This document shows, one piece after another, positions 8,234 through 16,373 of a DNA stretch of 64,000 bases. The position numbers and the translations under genes were made by a program. The notes under the pieces were generated by a model that was given only the letters and a program-made list of their open reading frames with translations, ran no database searches and was not told where the DNA came from. Source of the stretch: Streptomyces sp. NBC_01217 (GTDB lineage: Bacteria > Actinomycetota > Actinomycetes > Streptomycetales > Streptomycetaceae); NCBI RefSeq assembly GCF_035994185.1, contig NZ_CP108538.1, forward strand, positions 7,815,501-7,879,500, in the 5' to 3' direction. Each line of letters begins with the position of its first letter. Within the stretch, counting starts at the first letter, position 1.

Positions 8234-8413
8234 CAGTGGTGGCCCCCCATGCCGCCGCCGGCCAGGTGCATGATCACGAACGCCAGGACCAAGGCGACAG
8301 CGACGACGGCGAACACGATCACCCATCGCGGCCTACCCGTGGCCGGAGTAGGTCCCGGCCTCCCCGCGTCCGTCCCGTCGCCTGAGTGGGGAGCAGGGGA
8401 AAAGTCGGCCATG
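8233..8413 (-). pseudogene. Small single-span membrane protein, frameshifted at a T5 run
   Basis: Reading from ATG 8413 the frame is broken after about four codons by one extra base in the A5 run at 8400-8404 (T5 in the coding sense). With four residues there, a 59-codon ORF appears: MADFSPAP, a Gly/Pro linker, then VIVFAVVAVALVLAFVIMHL and a Gly/His tail GGGMGGHH, with its TGA overlapping the ATG of the next gene. The coding quality, membrane helix and TGATG coupling argue that this was a gene. Whether it is a true mutation or a sequencing error cannot be decided from the sequence. Confidence 0.5.
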
Positions 8414-8474
8414 AGTGCGTCCTTCGCTGTCGCGCGTGGTTACCGAGCCCTTCATGACGGTCACCTTTTGCGAT

Positions 8475-8489
8475 ACAGACTGTCTCTGT
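8475..8489. promoter_or_regulatory. Candidate operator in the membrane-gene/TetR divergent gap
   Basis: ACAGACTGTCTCTGT is an inverted repeat with 5-bp arms and a 5-bp centre, located between the small membrane ORF and tetR. On the minus strand a TTGACA hexamer overlaps it (8486-8491), so binding could block the divergent promoter. The adjacent TetR protein is the obvious candidate ligand. Confidence 0.4.
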
Positions 8490-8532
8490 CAAGTCATAGT
8501 GTCATGGGGTCGTCGTCGCGTATATTTGGGGG

Positions 8533-9195
8533 ATGCCGAAGCTCTGGAGCGAGACGATCGAGGCACACCGCCACACAGTGCGCGAAGCGACCCTGGACGC
8601 CGCCGCGACGCTGGTGGCCGAGCACGGCCTGCTCTCCGTGACGATGTCGCGAATCGCCCAGCAGACCGGCATCGGGCGGGCGACTCTGTACAAGTACTTC
8701 CCGGACGTCGAATCGATCCTGACCGCCTGGCACGAACGCCAGATCGCCGAGCACCTCGAACACCTCACCGCCGTGAGAGACCGAGCCGACAGTGAGGGCG
8801 AGAGACTCGAAGCCGTGCTGACGGCATACGCGCTCATGACCCACGGGCGGCACGGACACCACGGCACCGAGGTCGCGGCACTCCTGCATCAAGGCAAGCA
8901 CGTCATCCGGGCGCACCAGCAACTCAGGGAACTCATCAGCGATTTGCTGGCCGAGGGCGCCAAGGCCGGCGATCTGCGGAACGATGTCGCGCCCGACGAA
9001 CTCGCCGACTACTGCCTCCACGCCCTCGGCGCAGCCGGCAGCCTGCCCTCCGAGGCCGCGACCCTGAGGCTCGTCACGGTCACCCTGGCCGGACTGCGCT
9101 ACCCGGCTGAAGCAGGCGGCCCAGCATCCGTCGGCCAGAAGGCGGTTGACCAGAAACAGCGCCTGCACCACCACCGACGGCACGGCGCCCACTGA
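8533..9195 (+). CDS. TetR family transcriptional regulator
   Basis: The protein has 220 residues. The N-terminal TetR helix-turn-helix is clear (DAAATLVAEHGLLSVTMSRI, then TGIGRATLYKYFPDVESIL). The ligand domain contains a His-rich loop THGRHGHHGTEV, possibly a metal or structural feature. The last about 25 residues (GQKAVDQKQRLHHHRRHGAH) look unlike normal family ends and may be read-through into foreign DNA, since mobile-element debris starts just downstream. It is divergent from the small membrane-protein pair, its likely target. Confidence 0.9.
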   Translation: MPKLWSETIEAHRHTVREATLDAAATLVAEHGLLSVTMSRIAQQTGIGRATLYKYFPDVESILTAWHERQIAEHLEHLTAVRDRADSEGERLEAVLTAYALMTHGRHGHHGTEVAALLHQGKHVIRAHQQLRELISDLLAEGAKAGDLRNDVAPDELADYCLHALGAAGSLPSEAATLRLVTVTLAGLRYPAEAGGPASVGQKAVDQKQRLHHHRRHGAH

Positions 9196-9299
9196 CCCTC
9201 GGCCTGAGGTGTTGCGGCCGCCTCCGACGGACACGGGTCGTTGTCAGCACCTACGCGCACTTCCCGCCCGCGCAGGGCGAACTCCCGCACCAGAACGCC

Positions 9300-9445
9300 C
9301 CCGACGACGCGCGCTCAGGTCGTTCCACCGCGGCAGGGCAGCCGACTCCCGCGCCGCCCCGAAATTCGTCGGCGAGGCCCTGGCCACCGCCGTCGAGACC
9401 GGCTGCACCGGCATCCGTGTCCTGCGCGCCGGCTCGCAGTCCGGA
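9300..9445 (+). pseudogene. IS1380/IS4-like transposase remnant
   Basis: A short frame reads RGRAADSRAAPKFVGEALAT followed by AVETGCTGIRVLRAGSQ. This resembles the conserved 'R.G...DSRGA..FL.EAL..A...GCTG.LVVRADSGF' block of IS1380-type transposases, but the catalytic Asp region is degraded and both ends are missing. The rest of 9196-9584 shows no other recognisable gene. The call rests on similarity by eye. Confidence 0.4.
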
Positions 9446-9584
9446 AGGTGGCCGGCAGGCTTTACGCACCCACCGACAGTCCTGACGATCCCCGGTGGTG
9501 CTCAAAACCCCCGACGAAATGGAGTGGCGGATGCACTCCTCGCAGGGCGACGATCGCTCGGTACTCGCCGATGAAGGGGCAGCT

Positions 9585-10013
9585 ATGGGCGACATCGCTC
9601 CGAGGGAGCTCATCTCCCTCGCCGATGACGAGGGGAACAGCGTCACCGTCAACGTTCTGGGGCGTGATCCCAGATGGTCCGCCGGGCTGGAGGCCGAGAT
9701 CACGGTCAGGACACCGTTCGTGTCCGGCCGTATCAACCTGGTGCTGTCAACCTCGAAGCTCGAAAGCTGGGCAACTGCGTTGAATCTGCTCGACACCGAC
9801 GAGGACGTCGTCTGGATGGAGTGGGACAGAGGGCCGTCCATCTCCATCCAACTCACCGGCGAGCGTGACTGTCCGGAGGTGACCGTGGAGGACGAGTCGG
9901 GGTCCATGGTCACCGTGCGGGTGCCGCTCGTACCGCCGGACGACTGGATCGCTGACCACCGGCAACGCCTGCACCAGGTGATGAATCACTGGGTTCCGAT
10001 GCTGTCAGAGTAG
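9585..10013 (+). CDS. DUF5959 family protein
   Basis: The 142-residue soluble protein starts at ATG 9585 (GAAGGGGCAGCT upstream). An in-frame ATG at 9495 would add 30 residues that look non-native. It contains ISLADDEGNSVTVNVLG, then TPFVSGRINLVLSTSKLESW, and ends VPPDDWIADHRQRLHQV, the expected blocks of this Streptomyces-specific family of unknown function. It is acidic and has no signal peptide. Its end overlaps the stop of an inverted IS5-type remnant by a few bases. Confidence 0.8.
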   Translation: MGDIAPRELISLADDEGNSVTVNVLGRDPRWSAGLEAEITVRTPFVSGRINLVLSTSKLESWATALNLLDTDEDVVWMEWDRGPSISIQLTGERDCPEVTVEDESGSMVTVRVPLVPPDDWIADHRQRLHQVMNHWVPMLSE

Positions 10014-10440
10014 GGAGACAAGCCGCCGCCGGCAGATGAGCGCACATCCCAGGGCGAGGAAGGCTGCGTGGATGTCATCGCGGATCTCCCAGTGGATGCG
10101 CAGGCGGCGGAACCAGTGCAGGCGCGCGAACGCGCGCTCGACAACCCAACGTTGGGTACCGAGGCCGGAACCATGCTCGGTGCCGCGGCGGGCGATGACC
10201 GGCTTCACGCCGAGGTCCCGGACGAGCCGACGGTGCTTGTCGTGGTCGTAACCGCGGTCCCCAAGTACGGTGTCCGGGCGGCGGCGAGGTCGGCCGCGCT
10301 TGCCTCGCACGGGCGGTACTGCTTGAAGCAGTGGGATGAGCTGGGTGACATCGTTGCGGTTGCCGCCGGTCGGAGTGACCGCGAGCGGGATGCCTGTGGC
10401 GTCCGTGATCAGGTCAAAAGTCCCGGAGCGATCCGACCAA
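10005..10440 (-). pseudogene. IS5-family transposase, 5' truncated
   Basis: The C-terminal part is well preserved: LITDATGIPLAVTPTGGNRN, DVTQLIPLLQAVPPVRG, DTVLGDRGYDHDKHRR, then the catalytic-Glu block RWVVERAFARLHWFRRLRI. These are the second DDE Asp and Glu regions of Streptomyces IS5 elements. Upstream of about 10440 the frame degenerates, with stops, and neither a start nor the first catalytic Asp is found. No clean terminal inverted repeat was identified. The element is dead. Confidence 0.8.
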
Positions 10441-10579
10441 GTGCGCTCGGAGAGTTGCGGAGAGTGTCACGTCCATGCCGTGCCATCGGAGTCGAGAACC
10501 TGGCAGTCAGAGATTGTCCGGTTCGCAACTGCACGGGCCATCAGTGCTGCGTGTACAGATCAACTCCAGTAAACTGACC

Positions 10580-11013
10580 GCGCTTTAGGAAGTGGCAGAG
10601 CCGCGAGTCGACTACGTGCGACGGCGGGAAGCACCAGGTGTAGCCGGCGTTCGCCGTTCTTAACGGAGCTCTGATGAACTTATCCATTTGCGTTCAGCGG
10701 GCTCCGCCCTGCGACCGTTCCGGGGCAGGGAGTTGCATGAGGACTGGCCGGACGGCTGCCGACGGTGCCCGGGGGATCGCGCCGTTGGAGTCATGGCCGG
10801 CTCGGGCCGTTTACCGGACCTGTCCCGGCTTCGCGGGCGTTTGTCCGCAGTGTCACTTCTTTGCCCTGCACGAGTTCTCTACACACTATTCGCAGATTGC
10901 CGCATTGCTACTCCTGTCCGCCAGTACTCCGGAGTCCGGCGCTCACCCCCTCCCGGGAATGAACTGCTGCGCCGTTCTTCGAAGGCTCGACCCCGACCCT
11001 AGGACCACCATCC
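10580..11013. other. Intergenic region before the conservon
   Basis: About 430 bp without a supported gene. Open frames here are short and lack ribosome binding sites. It must hold the conservon promoter, but I see no convincing -35/-10 pair or strong palindrome. Composition is less GC-biased at 10860-10920, compatible with regulatory DNA. Confidence 0.5.
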
Positions 11014-12408
11014 GTGACGTTGTCCTCAAAAATCGCCCTTTCGCTCGGCGCCTTGTCCCTCTTCCTGGCAGTCTGGGCGCTGCTCCTGGCGCGCTCGCGC
11101 CGCAAACACGTACGACGAAGCAGGGATCTGTCCGCGGAGGTGCAGGCCGCCAATTCCCGTGTGCAGGCCGCCGAGGGCCGCGCCCGAGCCGAGGTGCAGA
11201 ACAGGCAGACCGCGGAGTCCCGCACGGAGAAAGCCAACACCCGGGAGGCGGAGCTTCTCGACGAGGTGCGTCACCTCGCCTCCGAGCGGCTTCCCGCTCT
11301 CGCACTGCACCTGATCAGCTCTCATCACCCCGTTCCCGGACTGCTCCACAAGGATCTCGCGGGGTCCGAGGCCGCGCAGCTCCTTGACGCCCTGCCCGAA
11401 GTTGTTTCTGGCATCGTCCTCAAGGAAAGGCGCCGCATCGACGCCGCTGCTCGGGCTGCCCTGCGCGGCGCGACTCAGGAGTCCCAGGCCCTTTCCTACC
11501 GTCTGCAGACCAATATCGTCGGTCTGCAGCACGAGTTCAGCGCGCCGCCCAGTCTGACGCAGAGCCTGCTCGAGTCCGACCACCTCAATGAGCAGAACCT
11601 GCGCCTCACGCAGAGATCCGCCATCGTGTGCGGAGGATGGCCGGGGCACGTCCGCAAGGACACCTATGTGAGCGAGGTCGTCAGTGGCGCCTCCTCCCGG
11701 CTGCGCGGCTTTGACCGCATCAACATTGTTTCCCGGCTGGGACTTTCCAACATCGGCGTGGTCGGGCGCGCGGCCGAGCCCGTTGCCGTGGTCTGCGCCG
11801 AGCTGATGGCCAACGCGCTGGAGCACTCCCGTGACGACCTCATGGTGGACGTCAGCCTGTTCCAGACCGGCAACGGCAGTGTGTGCATCACGATCGACGA
11901 CGCCGGCAAGGGCATGACCTCGGAAGCGCTCACCCGCGGCCGAGGTCTGATATCGGGTGAGCAGCAGGAGGTGATGCTCCTTGAGCTCGGTGACCCGCCG
12001 TCCATGGGATTCGCCGCCATCGGCCGCCTTGTGGCCGACTACGGCCTCCACGTCTCCATCGACACTTCCTCTCCCTATGGCGGGGTGCGCGCTGTGGTGT
12101 CAGTTCCCGAGAACCTTCTGACCTCGATCGACGAAGACGCCACGCCTCCGTCGGTGATGGCTCCTCAACCCGCCGTGGCGCCTCAGGCCCACAAGCGTCC
12201 CCCCACCGTCGACGCGCCCGCACACTCCTCCGCGCCGGCCGGTGCGGAGGAGCTGCCGCAGCGCCGTCGTCGTCTCTCGGCGACAGCCATCCATGATGAT
12301 GACGCCGTAGTAGCGCCCCGCCCCTTGGACCCGGAGGACACCGGCGCCCTCTGGAGCGATTTCCAAAGTGGCCTCACCAGCGGCCGGTCCGTCACCGATT
12401 CGGAGTAA
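11014..12408 (+). CDS. cvnA: Conservon protein A: membrane histidine-kinase-like ATPase
   Basis: The 464-residue protein starts at GTG 11014. It has one N-terminal transmembrane helix (ALSLGALSLFLAVWALLLA), a long coiled coil rich in A/E/R (about 35-95), a central dimerisation region, and an HATPase_c domain (PVAVVCAELMANALEHSRDD, then TIDDAGKGMTSEAL). The C-terminal 90 residues are a disordered Pro/Ala-rich tail. CvnA proteins form a membrane-associated complex with CvnB, C and D, loosely like a eukaryotic G-protein receptor complex. The canonical phospho-His H-box is not evident. It heads a tightly spaced operon. Confidence 0.9.
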   Translation: MTLSSKIALSLGALSLFLAVWALLLARSRRKHVRRSRDLSAEVQAANSRVQAAEGRARAEVQNRQTAESRTEKANTREAELLDEVRHLASERLPALALHLISSHHPVPGLLHKDLAGSEAAQLLDALPEVVSGIVLKERRRIDAAARAALRGATQESQALSYRLQTNIVGLQHEFSAPPSLTQSLLESDHLNEQNLRLTQRSAIVCGGWPGHVRKDTYVSEVVSGASSRLRGFDRINIVSRLGLSNIGVVGRAAEPVAVVCAELMANALEHSRDDLMVDVSLFQTGNGSVCITIDDAGKGMTSEALTRGRGLISGEQQEVMLLELGDPPSMGFAAIGRLVADYGLHVSIDTSSPYGGVRAVVSVPENLLTSIDEDATPPSVMAPQPAVAPQAHKRPPTVDAPAHSSAPAGAEELPQRRRRLSATAIHDDDAVVAPRPLDPEDTGALWSDFQSGLTSGRSVTDSE

Positions 12409-12413
12409 ACACT

Positions 12414-12851
12414 GTGACCATGTCTGAAGCCCACGAAGAGACCGGTCCGTCCGCCTGGGTCCTGAAGCCCATCACCGAAATCCGTGGTGTCCGGCACGCT
12501 CTGACCATGACTCTCGACGGGATGGTCCAGGTCATCTCCGAGAACCTGACCAAGGACGAGGCAGACGGCATCGGTGCGATGACCGCCGCGCTGCACTCCG
12601 CCTCTCGCGCCGCCACCAACGCCGTTCTGGGAGCGCCTCCAAGCACTCCGCTCACGACCGTCACCTCACACAACGACCGGGGCACCTACATGGTCATGCC
12701 GGTCGGCGAAGGAACCAACACCCTGATCGCAGCAGCGGGCGATGAGGACATGCCCATGGGGGTGGTCGCGGCCACGATGGCCCGCCAGGCAATGAAACTC
12801 GGGGAACAGATCATGTCCGTTCCCGCCCGTACCAGCGACGGGGCGTCATGA
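12414..12851 (+). CDS. cvnB: Conservon protein B: roadblock/LC7 domain protein
   Basis: The 145-residue cytoplasmic protein has one roadblock/LC7 fold: VRHALTMTLDGMVQVISENL, then an alternating helix/strand pattern through MVMPVGEGTNTLIAAAGDED. Family members regulate GTPases of the MglA/Cvn type. The GTG at 12414 has GGAG eight bases upstream; an ATG two codons later is also possible. The gene begins 5 nt after cvnA and its stop overlaps the cvnC start (ATGA). Confidence 0.9.
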   Translation: MTMSEAHEETGPSAWVLKPITEIRGVRHALTMTLDGMVQVISENLTKDEADGIGAMTAALHSASRAATNAVLGAPPSTPLTTVTSHNDRGTYMVMPVGEGTNTLIAAAGDEDMPMGVVAATMARQAMKLGEQIMSVPARTSDGAS

Positions 12852-13231
12852 GCCGCGGCCAGGAACAGCGACGGCTGCTTCCGGCCTATCTTGCGACCGG
12901 AACCAGCCCCGGTGCCGGCCTCTCGGGCACCCTCGATTCGCTGGCCGCTCTGCGTGCCAGTGGTCTGCCCCTGGCCAGGTACCACACGGCGGTGCACCAG
13001 CGCGTGGTCGAGCTGCTCACCGACGGGTCTCTCACCGTCGTCGAGCTGGCCGGCTATCTCGGCCTCCCGGTCAGCGTCACCCTGGTGCTCGCCGAACAAC
13101 TTGTCAGTGACGGTCAGTTAAAGGCCAGCGTTCCGATTCCGGACGCTCTGCGCGCGTCGAACGATGGCCGACCGTCGAAAGATGTCCTGGAAGAGGTTCT
13201 GAGTGGACTCCGCGCTCTCCTTGCCGCCTAG
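12848..13231 (+). CDS. cvnC: Conservon protein C: DUF742 protein
   Basis: This 127-residue DUF742 protein contains a winged-helix-like region (HQRVVELLTDGSLTVVELAG, then LGLPVSVTLVLAEQLVSDGQ). The N-terminal 'RLLPAYLATG' replaces the usual R(P/L)Y..TGGRT segment. Its role within the conservon complex is to bridge CvnB and CvnD. It overlaps cvnB by 4 nt and cvnD by 29 nt, so expression is coupled. Confidence 0.88.
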   Translation: MSRGQEQRRLLPAYLATGTSPGAGLSGTLDSLAALRASGLPLARYHTAVHQRVVELLTDGSLTVVELAGYLGLPVSVTLVLAEQLVSDGQLKASVPIPDALRASNDGRPSKDVLEEVLSGLRALLAA

Positions 13232-13823
13232 CTCGCCCCCTGTCTACCTGCCTGAGGGAGAACACCGAAGGATCAAGATCCTTGTTGCCGGCCCGCTGGG
13301 CATCGGCAAGACGACTGTGGTCAAGTCGCTGTCGCAGATTCCGACACTGCACACCGACGAGGTCATGACGAACGCGGCGGTCGCTACCGACGACCTCAGC
13401 CACGATGTCCTGCGTGACAAATCCACCACCACGGTCGCCATCGACTTCGGCCGTCTGACCCTGCCCGGCGACAAGATCGTTCTGTACCTGTACGGAACTC
13501 CCGGGCAGCGCCGCTTCCTTCCTCTGTGGGAAGGCATCGCGTTCGGAGCACTCGGTGCCCTCGTCCTGGTCGACACCCGGCGGCTCAAGGACTCCTGGGA
13601 GGTGATGGAACTCATCGAGGAGCGCGGTTTGCCGTACGCCGTCGCTGTCAATATCTTCCCTGACTCACCCAAATACGATCTGGCGCTCATCCGTTCGAAG
13701 CTCGACCTCGCCCCAGAGACCCCACTGGTCACCTGTGACGCACGAGAGAAGAACAGCGGCCTCAACGCCCTCATCCAACTGACCGCCCATTCCATATCCG
13801 TTGCCGGAGTCGAAGCCTCGTGA
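13203..13823 (+). CDS. cvnD: Conservon protein D: small GTPase
   Basis: The 206-residue GTP-binding protein of the ATP/GTP-binding conservon family has G1 P-loop GPLGIGKTT and a switch II region YLYGTPGQRRFLPLWEG (G3 is GTPGQ rather than DTAGQ). This altered G3 is usual for CvnD/MglA-like proteins. GTP/GDP exchange is expected to be controlled by CvnB. The start GTG 13203 lies inside cvnC; the stop overlaps cvnE by 4 nt. Confidence 0.92.
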   Translation: MDSALSLPPSSPPVYLPEGEHRRIKILVAGPLGIGKTTVVKSLSQIPTLHTDEVMTNAAVATDDLSHDVLRDKSTTTVAIDFGRLTLPGDKIVLYLYGTPGQRRFLPLWEGIAFGALGALVLVDTRRLKDSWEVMELIEERGLPYAVAVNIFPDSPKYDLALIRSKLDLAPETPLVTCDAREKNSGLNALIQLTAHSISVAGVEAS

Positions 13824-15112
13824 CGCTCACACCAGCCGAAGCCCCCGTGTCCCTGCACGGGGCCGAACACGCCGCCAACCCTCAGCGCAGCTATGAACTG
13901 CTGCGCAGACAGGGGCCGGTCGGCGTAGCCGAGGTGGCCCCCGGCCTCATGGTCCACCTGGTCACCGATTACCGGGCCGCCCTCGACCTCCTGCAGGACG
14001 CCGACACGTGGACCAAGGACACCCGGGACTGGCTGCCGCAGGTGCCGGAGGACAGCCCTATCCGTCCCCTGGTCGAGTGGCGGCCGAGCCTGTTCTTCGC
14101 CGACGGCGAGGCACACGCGCACCTGCGACGTGTCATCACGGACAGCTTCGGTCTTCTGGACCCCCATGATGTGCGTGTCCTGACATTCCGCTACGCCGAC
14201 ACACTTCTCCAGGAATTCGCTGATACCGGAACGGTCGACCTCGTCCGCCAGTACGCGCAGCAGCTGCCCCTGATGGTCTTCAACGCTCTGTTCGGCATGC
14301 CGGACGAGGAGGGCCCGCGGCTTGTGTGGGCGCTCGAGGCGATGATGGACAGTGATCCGGAGAAGCAGGCAGCGGGCGGGCAGTCGTTCGGCGCCTACCT
14401 CGAAACCCTCTACGGGACCAAGGCGGCGCAGCGAGGCCACGACCTGACCTCCTGGTTCATCGATCATCCCAATGGGCTGAGCCAGGAAGAGGCCGTCAAC
14501 CAGATCCTCATCACCCTCGGGGCCGGGAACGAGCCACTGGGCAACCTCATCGCCAACACACTCGTTCGCATGCTCAGCGACGACCGCTATTTCGGCACCC
14601 TGACCACCGGGAGCCTGCCCATCCAGCACGCCATCGATGACGCGCTGTGGCACGACGCACCGCTGGCCAACTACAGCGTGCACTTCCCCAAGAAGGACGT
14701 GACCTTCCACGGCGCTCGCATCCCCGCAGGCTCGCCCGTCATGGTGTCCTACGCCGCCGCCAACACCTGCCCCCACTCCGGCATGCCGGCGGACGGCTAT
14801 CGCTCCGGGAACAAGGCGCACCTGGCCTTCGCGGCAGGACCCCATGAATGCCCCGCACGTGACGTCGCCACGCTGATCGCCACCGCCGCCATCGAGAGGC
14901 TCCTGACCTATCTGCCGGACATCGAACTGGATATTCCCGCCGAAAAGCTGACCTACCGGCCTGGTGCTGTCCATCGGACGCTCACCGCACTCCCGGCCCG
15001 ATTCACCCCGCTGACCCCCGACGCCAACGGGGCCACCCCCTGGAGCCGGAGCCCATCCCACCCCGAGCGGGACGCGCTATTCTCCCCGACGTCAGGCAGC
15101 ACCAAGGCGTAG
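13820..15112 (+). CDS. cvnE: Conservon-associated cytochrome P450 lacking ExxR (CYP157-like)
   Basis: The 430-residue cytochrome has the heme loop FAAGPHECPA with thiolate Cys344; Pro replaces the Gly that normally follows Cys+1. The K-helix ExxR is absent: the equivalent sequence is IDDALWHDAP, so the Arg is lost and Glu has become Asp. The I-helix reads LGAGNEPLGN instead of AG(D/E)T. Loss of ExxR with an LW motif is a known hallmark of the CYP157 family, often found in conservons. Whether it is a monooxygenase or a sensory heme protein is unknown. It is coupled to cvnD by ATGA-type overlap and followed by a strong terminator. Confidence 0.88.
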   Translation: MTLTPAEAPVSLHGAEHAANPQRSYELLRRQGPVGVAEVAPGLMVHLVTDYRAALDLLQDADTWTKDTRDWLPQVPEDSPIRPLVEWRPSLFFADGEAHAHLRRVITDSFGLLDPHDVRVLTFRYADTLLQEFADTGTVDLVRQYAQQLPLMVFNALFGMPDEEGPRLVWALEAMMDSDPEKQAAGGQSFGAYLETLYGTKAAQRGHDLTSWFIDHPNGLSQEEAVNQILITLGAGNEPLGNLIANTLVRMLSDDRYFGTLTTGSLPIQHAIDDALWHDAPLANYSVHFPKKDVTFHGARIPAGSPVMVSYAAANTCPHSGMPADGYRSGNKAHLAFAAGPHECPARDVATLIATAAIERLLTYLPDIELDIPAEKLTYRPGAVHRTLTALPARFTPLTPDANGATPWSRSPSHPERDALFSPTSGSTKA

Positions 15113-15141
15113 AAGCCGTATCACCTGCCGTCGATCGTCGT

Positions 15142-15184
15142 GTCGCGGTGGTGCCGCCCGGGAACCGGCCGGCACCACCGCGAC
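15142..15184 (+). terminator. Terminator after the conservon, perfect 15-bp stem
   Basis: GTCGCGGTGGTGCCG (15142-15156) and CGGCACCACCGCGAC (15170-15184) are perfect complements around a 13-base loop, starting 29 bp after the P450 stop. No T-tract follows, as is usual in Streptomyces. It separates the conservon from the diterpene genes transcriptionally or acts as an attenuator. Confidence 0.8.
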
Positions 15185-15203
15185 AGCCCCAGGGAGGAGA
15201 CGC

Positions 15204-15251
15204 GTGTACGCGACGACGGTTCCCGAACGAAAGAGGATCAACCGCCGGTGA
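15204..15251 (+). CDS. Possible 15-codon leader ORF coupled to the GGPP synthase
   Basis: Behind the best ribosome binding site of this gap (AGGGAGGAGACGC) a GTG at 15204 opens a 15-residue ORF, VYATTVPERKRINRR. Its TGA overlaps the GTG start of the GGPP synthase (CGGTGA). It lies right after the terminator hairpin, so terminator, leader and stop/start overlap could form a post-transcriptional switch. The peptide is basic and has no resemblance to known leaders. Evidence is positional only. Confidence 0.45.
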   Translation: MYATTVPERKRINRR

Positions 15252-16327
15252 TACAAACCCTTCGCACGGGACTGCCCGACCTCTCCTCCCTACGACAGGA
15301 GGTGGGCGGGGCTCTGACCGGATTCCTGGATGCCAAGGAACGTGCTGCGCCAGGAGCCGAGCTGCTCTACCTGACCACCGCCCTGCGCGGACTCCTGACC
15401 GGCGGGAAACGCCTGCGGTCCCTGCTGTGCCTGTACGGATGGCAAGCCGCCGGAGCAACAGGCGACATGACCGCCGCCTTTCGCGCTGCCGCCAGCCTCG
15501 AACTCTTCCAGGTCTTCGCCCTGGTGCACGACGACGTGATGGATGACAGCGACGTCCGCCGCGGCCGGCCGTCCGCCCACCGTGCCCTGGCCACCGCGTA
15601 TACCGACAGCGGCGGCCCGCACAGCAGGGCCGAGGCGCACGGTCTGGGCGCGGCCGTCCTCCTCGGAGACCTGGCCCTGGTGTGGTCCGACGAACTCCTG
15701 CGCACAGCGGACCTCAGTCCGGGACGGCTGGCGCAGGTGCTGCCCCTGGTGGCCGAAATGCGGAGCGAGGTCATGTACGGCCAACTCCTGGACCTGCAGA
15801 CCACCGGCCGCCTTACCGGCGACGTGGATGCGGCACTGCACGTCATTCGCTACAAGACGGCCAAATACACCATAGAACGGCCCCTGCACATCGGGGCGGC
15901 CGTGGCCGGAGCGACCCCACCCGTACTCGACGCCTGCACCGCCTTCGGCATTCCGCTGGGAGAAGCCTTTCAGCTGCGGGACGACCTGCTCGGGGTCTTC
16001 GGTGATCCCGCCAAGACGGGCAAACCGATACTGGACGATCTGCGCGAGGGCAAGGCCACCGTCCTGATGGCGCTCGCTGTCCAGCGAGCCTCCACCGCCG
16101 AACTGACAACACTGCGCGAGCTCGTCGGCCGAAGCGACCTCAACGAGGAACATGCCGCCGCGGTCCGCACGATCCTGAACTCCACCGGCGCCCGGCAGAC
16201 CGTGGAGGAAATGATCAACGCACGACGGGCGGCCGCCCTCGCCGCCCTGGACAACGCTCCCTTCCCGGTAAGTGCCACAGCCGCCCTGCGCCGGCTCGCC
16301 CTGGACGCAACGGCCAGGCAGACATAG
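15248..16327 (+). CDS. Polyprenyl diphosphate synthase, probable GGPP synthase
   Basis: The enzyme condenses IPP with allylic diphosphates, here probably to geranylgeranyl diphosphate for the adjacent diterpene cyclases. The 359-residue protein shows the first Asp-rich motif D95-D-V-M-D99 (FALVHDDVMDDSDVRRGRP) and the second FQLRDDLLGVFGDPAKTGKP. The start GTG 15248 precedes the family N-terminus; a frame upstream to 15140 is open but has no start signal. The position matches CldA in the cyslabdan cassette. Chain length cannot be read from sequence with certainty; C20 is inferred from neighbours. Confidence 0.9.
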   Translation: MIQTLRTGLPDLSSLRQEVGGALTGFLDAKERAAPGAELLYLTTALRGLLTGGKRLRSLLCLYGWQAAGATGDMTAAFRAAASLELFQVFALVHDDVMDDSDVRRGRPSAHRALATAYTDSGGPHSRAEAHGLGAAVLLGDLALVWSDELLRTADLSPGRLAQVLPLVAEMRSEVMYGQLLDLQTTGRLTGDVDAALHVIRYKTAKYTIERPLHIGAAVAGATPPVLDACTAFGIPLGEAFQLRDDLLGVFGDPAKTGKPILDDLREGKATVLMALAVQRASTAELTTLRELVGRSDLNEEHAAAVRTILNSTGARQTVEEMINARRAAALAALDNAPFPVSATAALRRLALDATARQT

Positions 16328-16373
16328 GCGTCGTCGCACACCGGATTCAGAACCCCGAGGAGGAAGTCACCCC

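Noticed and set aside
10911..11305. Minus-strand frames overlapping the start of cvnA
   Set aside because: They conflict with the well-supported GTG start, membrane helix and coiled coil of CvnA and have no motif.
13244..15061. A 605-codon frame antisense to cvnD and cvnE
   Set aside because: Both sense genes have complete families and motifs; the antisense frame shows none.
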